Assembly (NCBI GenBank): GCA_022769085.1
Contig: JALEKO010000002.1
Span: forward strand, 1 to 50,398
Length of the DNA: 50,398 nt
Origin: Peptoniphilaceae bacterium
Lineage (GTDB): Bacteria; Bacillota; Clostridia; Tissierellales; Peptoniphilaceae
Direction of reading: 5' to 3'
Shown: in pieces, positions 44,874-50,398 of the stretch
How positions within the stretch are numbered: the first letter of the stretch is position 1
Layout: every line of letters starts with the position of its first letter
The notes under the pieces: model-generated
What the model was told of the DNA's origin: nothing
The model's database searches: none
What the model saw: the letters and a program-made list of their open reading frames with translations, nothing else
Made by a program: the position numbers and the translations under genes

Positions 44874-46682
44874 TTATTTTTCATCATCATATTTTAAAAC
44901 TGAAAGGAAAGCTTCTTGAGGTATCTGAACTTGCCCAATTTGTCTCATTCTCTTTTTTCCTTCTTTTTGTTTTTCAAGAAGTTTTTTCTTTCTAGAAATA
45001 TCTCCTCCATAACATTTTGAAAGTACATCTTTTCTTAATGCTTTTACAGTTTCTCTAGCAATTACTTTATTACCTATTGCCGCTTGAACTGCAATTTGAA
45101 ATTGTTGTCTAGGAATTTCATCTTTTAATTTTTCTGCAATTGACCTTCCTCTATCATAGGCAAAATCTTCATGTACAATTGTAGAAAGTGCATCTACTTT
45201 ATCTCCATTTAAAAGTATGTCTAATTTTACAAGTTTACCTATTTTATATTCTTTCACTTCATAATCCATAGATGCATAGCCCTTTGTTCTTGATTTTAAT
45301 GAATCAAAAAAATTATATATTACTTCACTAAGTGGAATTAAATATTTTATAAGAACTCTGTCAGAATCAATATATTGCATATTAACCATTTCTCCTCTTC
45401 TTGACTGACAAAGCCCCATAACATCTCCAACATATTCTTTTGGTGTATATATTTCTACATTTGCAATAGGCTCTTTTACATATTCTATTTCTGCTGGATT
45501 TGGAAAATCATTTGGATTTTGAATTTCTAATTCTTCATCTATTCCTCTTAATTTTACATGATATATAACAGAAGGAGCAGTTGCAATCAATTGAAGATCA
45601 AATTCATCTTCAAGTCTTTCCTCAATTACATCCATATGTAATAGCCCTAAAAACCCACAACGAAGTCCTGTTCCTAGTGCTGTTGAGTTTTCTTGTTCAT
45701 AAACTAAAGATGCATCATTAACCTGTAATTTTTCTAATGAATCTTTTAATTTATCAAAACTTTCTCCTTCTGCTGGATAAATTCCACAATAAACCATTGG
45801 AACTACTTTTCTATATCCACTTAATGCTTCTTCTGTAGGATTATATGCATTTGTTATTGTATCTCCAACTTCTGCTTCTTTTACATTTTTTATAGATGCT
45901 TCTATAAAGCCTACATCACCACTTGATAATTTTTCAGTTTCAATTCTATTACTTTTTGTATATCCAACTGAAGTTACCTCAAATTCTTTTCCAGTGTGCA
46001 TAAGCTTTATTCTATCTCCAGCTTTTACAATTCCATCAAAAACTCTAACATAACAAATTACACCTCTATATGAATCATAATATGAATCAAAAATCAATGC
46101 TTTTAATGGTTTATCATCATTATCTTCTGGAGGAGGAACATTTTTTACAATATCTTCAAGAACCGCTTCTATATTAAGTCCAGTTTTAGCAGATACTTCA
46201 GGCGCATTTGTGGTATCAATACCTAGTTCATCTTCTATTTCTTTTTTAGTTTCTTCAACTCTTGAACTTTGGAGATCTATTTTGTTTAATATAGGAAGTA
46301 TTTCCAAATTTTGCTCTAGAGCTAAATATGTATTTGCAACTGTTTGAGCCTCAACACCCTGTGTTGTATCAACCACAAGTAATGCTCCTTCACAAGCTTT
46401 TAGACTTCTTGATACTTCATAATTAAAATCGACATGGCCAGGGGTGTCTATTAAATTAAGCTCATAATTTTTTCCATCTTCAGCAGTATAATTAAGTTTA
46501 ACTGCTTTAAGCTTAATTGTTATTCCTCTTTCTTGTTCTATGCTCATATTGTCAAGTTTTTGCTGTTGCATTTCTCTTGGTGAAAGTTTACCTACTTTTT
46601 CTATAAGCCTATCTGCAAGTGTACTTTTCCCATGATCAATATGAGCAATTATGCTAAAATTTCTTATATTAGTTTTTTTCAT
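44874..46682 (-). CDS. lepA: Elongation factor 4 (LepA)
   Basis: Ribosome-associated translational GTPase. G1 [14 protein letters not shown] (13-26), G2 RGITIK, G3 DTPGHVDF, G4 NKID. The LepA-specific C-terminal domain is present ([70 protein letters not shown]). At 602 aa it is full length. Between lepB and hemW. Confidence 0.98.
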   Translation of the reverse strand: MKKTNIRNFSIIAHIDHGKSTLADRLIEKVGKLSPREMQQQKLDNMSIEQERGITIKLKAVKLNYTAEDGKNYELNLIDTPGHVDFNYEVSRSLKACEGALLVVDTTQGVEAQTVANTYLALEQNLEILPILNKIDLQSSRVEETKKEIEDELGIDTTNAPEVSAKTGLNIEAVLEDIVKNVPPPEDNDDKPLKALIFDSYYDSYRGVICYVRVFDGIVKAGDRIKLMHTGKEFEVTSVGYTKSNRIETEKLSSGDVGFIEASIKNVKEAEVGDTITNAYNPTEEALSGYRKVVPMVYCGIYPAEGESFDKLKDSLEKLQVNDASLVYEQENSTALGTGLRCGFLGLLHMDVIEERLEDEFDLQLIATAPSVIYHVKLRGIDEELEIQNPNDFPNPAEIEYVKEPIANVEIYTPKEYVGDVMGLCQSRRGEMVNMQYIDSDRVLIKYLIPLSEVIYNFFDSLKSRTKGYASMDYEVKEYKIGKLVKLDILLNGDKVDALSTIVHEDFAYDRGRSIAEKLKDEIPRQQFQIAVQAAIGNKVIARETVKALRKDVLSKCYGGDISRKKKLLEKQKEGKKRMRQIGQVQIPQEAFLSVLKYDDEK

Positions 46683-46687
46683 TTTTA

Positions 46688-47230
46688 TTAATCCAACTTT
46701 CCAAAATCACTAAAAGGAAGAATTCTTAAAACTACATGTCCTAAGATATGATTTTTCTTTACAGGCCCAAAAGCCCTTGAATCATTACTTTCTCCAGGTA
46801 TTCTATTATCTCCCATAACAAAATATTCATCTCCTAAAAGATTCCATGTGTCCGTTTCATGAGTAAGTACAGTTTGAGGAATGTTAATATATTCTTCTTC
46901 AATCACTTTATCATTTACATAAACTTTTCCATCTTGTATATGAACTTTATCTCCTGGTTTTGCAATAATTCTTTTTACATATTTAACGCCATTTTGATCT
47001 GGAGCATCTATTATAACGATATCTCCAATTTTTGGTCCATTAATTTTCATCGCTATTTTATCTACATATAAAATATCATTATTATGAAGTGTATCATTCA
47101 TTGAATTTCCTTGAACTTTTGTTGTATCTCCTATAAATATTTTAAATAACATTGCAATTATAATAGCAAAAACTATAGTTTTTATCCAGTCCCATATATT
47201 TTCAATCATATTATTTTCTTTTTCTTTCAT
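46688..47230 (-). CDS. lepB: Signal peptidase I
   Basis: Membrane-bound serine/lysine protease that removes signal peptides. An N-terminal transmembrane anchor ([19 protein letters not shown], about 16-34), catalytic Ser in GNSMNDTL near 42, catalytic Lys in [12 protein letters not shown] near 84, and box [19 protein letters not shown] near 139-157. At 180 aa it is the short Gram-positive type. GGAG precedes the ATG. First gene of lepB-lepA-hemW. Confidence 0.95.
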   Translation of the reverse strand: MKEKENNMIENIWDWIKTIVFAIIIAMLFKIFIGDTTKVQGNSMNDTLHNNDILYVDKIAMKINGPKIGDIVIIDAPDQNGVKYVKRIIAKPGDKVHIQDGKVYVNDKVIEEEYINIPQTVLTHETDTWNLLGDEYFVMGDNRIPGESNDSRAFGPVKKNHILGHVVLRILPFSDFGKLD

Positions 47231-47265
47231 TTTTTTCTCCTATTTATATATTTTATTATATAAAA

Positions 47266-47298
47266 AAAAATGAGCAAATAATATGTTTGCTCATTTTT
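47266..47298 (-). terminator. Terminator after the degV gene
   Basis: AAAAATGAGCAAA pairs with TTTGCTCATTTTT around an 8-base loop, followed on the minus strand by a long T-run. Ends the DUF1836-degV unit before lepB. Confidence 0.9.
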
Positions 47299-47304
47299 GC
47301 TATT

Positions 47305-48156
47305 TTAATTAATTTTAAATAATCCAACTCCAAAAAGTGGTCCTGTATTTGCACCTAAACTCGGAGTAAGTTCTGTTTCAAAATATTTATTAGCTTTTGA
47401 AACAAATATAGATAAATCTTCTTTTGCTTTTAAAAAATCTTCTTTATCTCCACCATGTGTTATAGTCAAATAATAATCTTTTGCATCATTAAGTTTATCC
47501 TTAACAGATGAAATAAGTTCGCTATAAGCTCTATTTTTACCTCTTGCCTTTTTAAAAACCTCATAGCTTCCTGTAATTTGATTACAAGTTATTATTGGTT
47601 TTATTGATAGAATCTGACCAATCATCGATCCTACTGCTCCAATTCTTCCGCCTTCTTTAAGATACTTAAGTGTATTAACAACAAAAAATACCGTAGAATC
47701 TTTTTTACGTTCTTCAAGAATTTCAAATACTTCATCCAAAGTTTTTCCTTCATCTGCAAGTTCTTTTGCAAAAACTGCAAGGTGCCCTTCACCCATTGCT
47801 ACATTTTTTGAATTAAAAACTCTAATGTGCATTTTTCCTTTTGAAAAAGATTCACAAAGATTATTAAATCCAGATAATTTATCAGAAATTGTTATAATTA
47901 AAATATTTTCATAACCATCATTTTTTATTTCTTCTAATTTATTTTTTATTTCAAATGGAGAAGGAATTGAAGTCTTTGGAATTGTATCTAAACTATCAAG
48001 TATCTCATAAAATTTTGCAGAAGTAATTTCAACATTATCTTTAAAACTCTCATTATTTAAATTTAGATACATAGGCATATAATATATTCCAATTTTTTTT
48101 GCCAATTCAGGAGTTATATCAGATCCAGAATCAACCATTATAGCAAATTTATTCAT
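47305..48156 (-). CDS. DegV family fatty-acid-binding protein
   Basis: A 283-aa DegV/FakB-type protein that binds a fatty acid for phosphorylation by FakA. It starts FAIMVDSGSDITPELAK, then PKTSIPSPFEI near 79-89 (lipid carboxylate-binding Ser/Thr region), ISDKLSGFNNL, and KYLKEGGRIGAVGSMIGQIL near 164-183. Cytoplasmic. It overlaps the DUF1836 gene by 8 bases. No fakA gene is in the window. Confidence 0.9.
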   Translation of the reverse strand: MNKFAIMVDSGSDITPELAKKIGIYYMPMYLNLNNESFKDNVEITSAKFYEILDSLDTIPKTSIPSPFEIKNKLEEIKNDGYENILIITISDKLSGFNNLCESFSKGKMHIRVFNSKNVAMGEGHLAVFAKELADEGKTLDEVFEILEERKKDSTVFFVVNTLKYLKEGGRIGAVGSMIGQILSIKPIITCNQITGSYEVFKKARGKNRAYSELISSVKDKLNDAKDYYLTITHGGDKEDFLKAKEDLSIFVSKANKYFETELTPSLGANTGPLFGVGLFKIN

Positions 48157-48685
48157 TTATTCCCCCTATGCCACCTTCTTTTATAATTAACTGTGTGTAT
48201 ATTTTCATACATAAAGAAAGTGTAATCATATTTATACTTAAATTAGTTCCATCATCAGCTATTTTACTTAAATAAATATCATCTAGTTCTGACATAAATA
48301 CCTGTTTTATATTGTTTTCAAATAATTCACAAAAAATATTATATGCCTGTTCATGTGAATATATTTTAGTTGCAAGAGATATTCCACTTGAGATATCATC
48401 GAGAGTTAAAACTTGCTTAAGTCCTGTTATAATCATTGCAACTGCTATTTGTTCTTTAAAATATTTTTTCTTAACAGGAGGCTTTATTCTATTTAATTTC
48501 ACATAATTATTAATCATTGAAGGTGAAATAAAATCTTCATCGTCTAAATAAATAGGTTTTAAATTTTCTTTTATTATGGTAACTAACTGATCTTTGTAAA
48601 TACCAAAATCAGGTAATTCGCTCCACCTTTCTAATTTAAAATTTTTAAGTCCATCAGGAATTTTAACTTTTCTTGAAATTTGCAT
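48149..48685 (-). CDS. DUF1836 protein
   Basis: A cytoplasmic protein of about 178 aa with the DUF1836 pattern: LPDFGIYKDQLVTII near 25-39, ISPSMINNYVKLNRIKPPVKKKYF near 54-77 (resembling a helix-turn-helix of MerR type), then IAVAMIITGLKQVLTLDDI. Function unknown; a DNA-binding role is plausible from the HTH-like part. I chose the ATG at 48685 (MQISRKV), preceded by GAGG. It has a strong promoter and is coupled to degV. Confidence 0.8.
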   Translation of the reverse strand: MQISRKVKIPDGLKNFKLERWSELPDFGIYKDQLVTIIKENLKPIYLDDEDFISPSMINNYVKLNRIKPPVKKKYFKEQIAVAMIITGLKQVLTLDDISSGISLATKIYSHEQAYNIFCELFENNIKQVFMSELDDIYLSKIADDGTNLSINMITLSLCMKIYTQLIIKEGGIGGINE

Positions 48686-48722
48686 AATAACCTCAAACAC
48701 TATATATAGTTTTTATGTCTAG

Positions 48723-48750
48723 ATTATATTGTGTAGATAATTTTTGTCAA
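48723..48750 (-). promoter_or_regulatory. Promoter of the DUF1836-degV unit
   Basis: Consensus TTGACA (48745-48750) and TATAAT (48723-48728), 16-base spacer, on the minus strand, about 38 bases upstream of the start codon. One of the best promoter matches in the window. Confidence 0.85.
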
Positions 48751-48764
48751 ATATATTTTTCACT

Positions 48765-50012
48765 TTATTTCTTTTTATTATCTTTTTCTAAAATAGCTTC
48801 TGCAAGACTTTCATATATAGGTATGCTACCTAAAGAATATGAAAAGAAATACGAAACCATCGATGTTATTGAAAGTGCTAAAAGAGTATTAATATTTCCA
48901 TTTAATTCAAAAATAAGTAAAACTGCTAACATAGGTGTTCTAACAACAGAAGATAAAATTGCACACATCCCTATTATTATAAAATTAGGCAAAAATACAT
49001 CACTTATAAAACCAAATTTATTTAAAATAGTAAAATATAAAACTCCGCAAATTCCACCAATCGATAATATAGGTAAAAATATACCACCTTGTGCTCCTGT
49101 AGAATATGAAAAACAAGTCAATAAAATTTTTGCAATTATAATTAGTAAAAGTATATAAATATTGTATTTTTTTGAGGTTACAAAATTTAAAATGCTTATT
49201 CCAGAACCTAAAATAGGAAAAAATTTCAATCCAATAAGTGCAATTATCATAAAGCTAAAAGCTATTTTTATTTCATTTGCTATATTTATATCATTAAATA
49301 TAGTTTTAAATTTTAAAAGTAATTTATTAAATAATATTCCAAAAATGCTTACTAATATTGCTAATAGAAATATATGAAAATATAAGCTAATTGTAAGATC
49401 TGTTGTTTTTGAAAAATCAAATACTGGTTTTAATCCAAAAATAATGACTGAAATAAAATCAGCAACAACAGAAGAAACAAAAGCCATAATTATTGTTGAT
49501 TTTTTAAATACATTTATCTCTTCTATTAAAAAAATGACAGAAGATATTGGGGCAGAAAATGCGGCAGATAAACCAGCACATGCTCCAGCAATTAAAAAAT
49601 CTGAATTTTCTTCTATATTTATTTTAAGTTTTTGTGCAATATATTTTGAAAATGCTCCTCCAAGTTGAATTGATGGCCCTTCTCTTCCAAAAGAAAGACC
49701 AACAACTGAAGAAATTGCCCCTCCAAAAAATTTTGAAATCGAAACTTTTAATCCATCTGTTTCTATTTTTTTTTCTTTTTCAAGTTTTATTTGTGGTATC
49801 CCAGAACCTCCAGAATATTTTGCATATTGTAGTAATTTTGCCACAATTAAACCAATAATGAATGAAATTATTAAAATTATTATAAAGTTTAAATTATAAA
49901 AATTAATTCTATTTTTTTCAATTATTGAAAGTGCATATCTATAAAATGAAACAATTGATCCAGAAAAGGTTCCAATTATCAGTCCATACAATAATGTTTT
50001 TTTTAAATTCAT
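48765..50012 (-). CDS. ClC-family chloride transporter
   Basis: A 415-aa integral membrane protein of the voltage-gated chloride channel/ClC exchanger family. Selectivity motifs are GSGIPQIK near 69-76, GREGPSIQLGGAFSKY near 104-119 (gating Glu in GREGP present) and YSTGAQGGIFLPILSIGG near 301-318. About ten helices. There is no C-terminal CBS domain. The gating Glu suggests H+/Cl- exchange or a gated channel. The ribosome site is poorly spaced. It stands alone between a partial gene and the DUF1836 unit. Confidence 0.9.
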   Translation of the reverse strand: MNLKKTLLYGLIIGTFSGSIVSFYRYALSIIEKNRINFYNLNFIIILIISFIIGLIVAKLLQYAKYSGGSGIPQIKLEKEKKIETDGLKVSISKFFGGAISSVVGLSFGREGPSIQLGGAFSKYIAQKLKINIEENSDFLIAGACAGLSAAFSAPISSVIFLIEEINVFKKSTIIMAFVSSVVADFISVIIFGLKPVFDFSKTTDLTISLYFHIFLLAILVSIFGILFNKLLLKFKTIFNDINIANEIKIAFSFMIIALIGLKFFPILGSGISILNFVTSKKYNIYILLLIIIAKILLTCFSYSTGAQGGIFLPILSIGGICGVLYFTILNKFGFISDVFLPNFIIIGMCAILSSVVRTPMLAVLLIFELNGNINTLLALSITSMVSYFFSYSLGSIPIYESLAEAILEKDNKKK

Positions 50013-50048
50013 AATTTTTATTTTTTCTCCAATAAATAAATTTAAAAA

Positions 50049-50398
50049 TTATTCAATCTGATTAAGTATATCTTCAAACTCTTCAAATCCTTTACCTTTT
50101 GTAAGATCAAGGGTAACCCCATAAACATATTGATTTACATAAAAAGATCTTCTATCACCTATTTCTGGAATTGATGTTCTTCTTATATCTTCCAAATGAG
50201 CAAATATTTTTTGATTTAAAACAGTGTCAATTAATTCCTCAATTTCTTCAATAGAAGAATTATTCTTTATTTTTTCTTTTATAAGTTTTGCAAAATCTCT
50301 TCTACCTTTTAATTGTCCTAATTCACATATAGTTCCTTCAGCATATCTTTGAGGCTCTATAATTACTACATCTGCATTGTAAATATTTTCACTGTCTT
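50049..50398 (-). CDS. C-terminal part of a possible nucleoside 2-deoxyribosyltransferase-like protein (cut by window edge)
   Basis: About 116 C-terminal residues are in the window; the start lies beyond it. The visible part begins DSENIYNADVVIIEPQRYAE followed by GTICELGQLKGRRDF, which resembles the DxG...GTxxElG pattern of the nucleoside deoxyribosyltransferase superfamily, then GDRRSFYVNQYVYGVTLDLT and an acidic C-terminus. The family call is tentative. The stop is 37 bases from the ClC gene start. Confidence 0.45.
   Translation of the reverse strand, partial: DSENIYNADVVIIEPQRYAEGTICELGQLKGRRDFAKLIKEKIKNNSSIEEIEELIDTVLNQKIFAHLEDIRRTSIPEIGDRRSFYVNQYVYGVTLDLTKGKGFEEFEDILNQIE

Noticed and set aside
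1..50398. Mobile element, prophage or defence island
   Set aside because: No transposase, integrase, terminal repeats, restriction or toxin genes; the content is syntenic housekeeping and metabolic operons throughout.

Overview
The window is strongly A+T-rich and reads as a chromosome segment of a low-GC, anaerobic Gram-positive bacterium. The gene order matches the Firmicutes housekeeping block (nfeD-floA-x-phoH-ybeY-dgk-cdd-era-recO-glyQ-glyS-yqfL-dnaG-rpoD-trmK-nif3), and RNase P RNA looks like class A, as in Clostridia. A Hcp/FNT anaerobic set, a D-aspartate-ligase-like cell-wall enzyme, and loss of the sporulation-linked genes yqfC/yqfD and of yqfF between floA and ybeY all point to a non-sporing coccus of the Tissierellia/Peptoniphilaceae type. 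The genus is an inference. Every protein gene is on the minus strand; only tmRNA is on the plus strand. I saw no phage, insertion sequence, tRNA, rRNA or CRISPR array.

Layout, left to right (transcription runs right to left within each operon). 1-8.2 kb: glycogen operon glgC-glgD-glgA-(degenerate glgP)-pulA-pgm, tightly packed and without a branching enzyme. 8.3-8.6 kb: ssrA (tmRNA). 8.8-11.4 kb: a Crp/Fnr regulator and hcp, with a perfect GTAAC-N4-GTTAC palindrome placed at about -41.5 of the hcp promoter. 11.6-13 kb: a D-aspartate-ligase-like ATP-grasp enzyme coupled to a 49-residue membrane protein. 13.2-16.3 kb: an SH3/NlpC-like protein, a FolD-like protein and trpS. 16.3-16.7 kb: rnpB. 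16.7-29.8 kb: the housekeeping macro-operon (dnaG-rpoD-trmK-nif3 and phoH to yqfL). 29.8-31.7 kb: nfeD-floA-small basic protein. 31.7-36.1 kb: riboflavin operon under an FMN riboswitch (ribD-ribE-ribBA-ribH-HAD phosphatase). 36.1-37.7 kb: FNT channel, rpsU and a HIT protein. 37.7-43.7 kb: CIRCE-controlled hrcA-grpE-dnaK-dnaJ-mtaB. 43.7-50.4 kb: lepB-lepA-hemW, DUF1836-degV, a ClC transporter and a partial gene.

The most notable signals are not a classical defence or mobile system. Three 'enzymes' keep their fold but have lost key catalytic residues: a glycogen phosphorylase homologue whose PLP lysine aligns with Glu, a FolD homologue without the catalytic lysine, and an NlpC/P60 homologue with Cys->Ser and His->Ser and no signal peptide. 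Others are an RpoD with a roughly 215-residue repeat-containing insertion between regions 1.2 and 2, a riboflavin synthase gene that appears to start at an ATT codon, and a HAD phosphatase translationally coupled to the riboflavin genes that could supply the usually unassigned dephosphorylation step.
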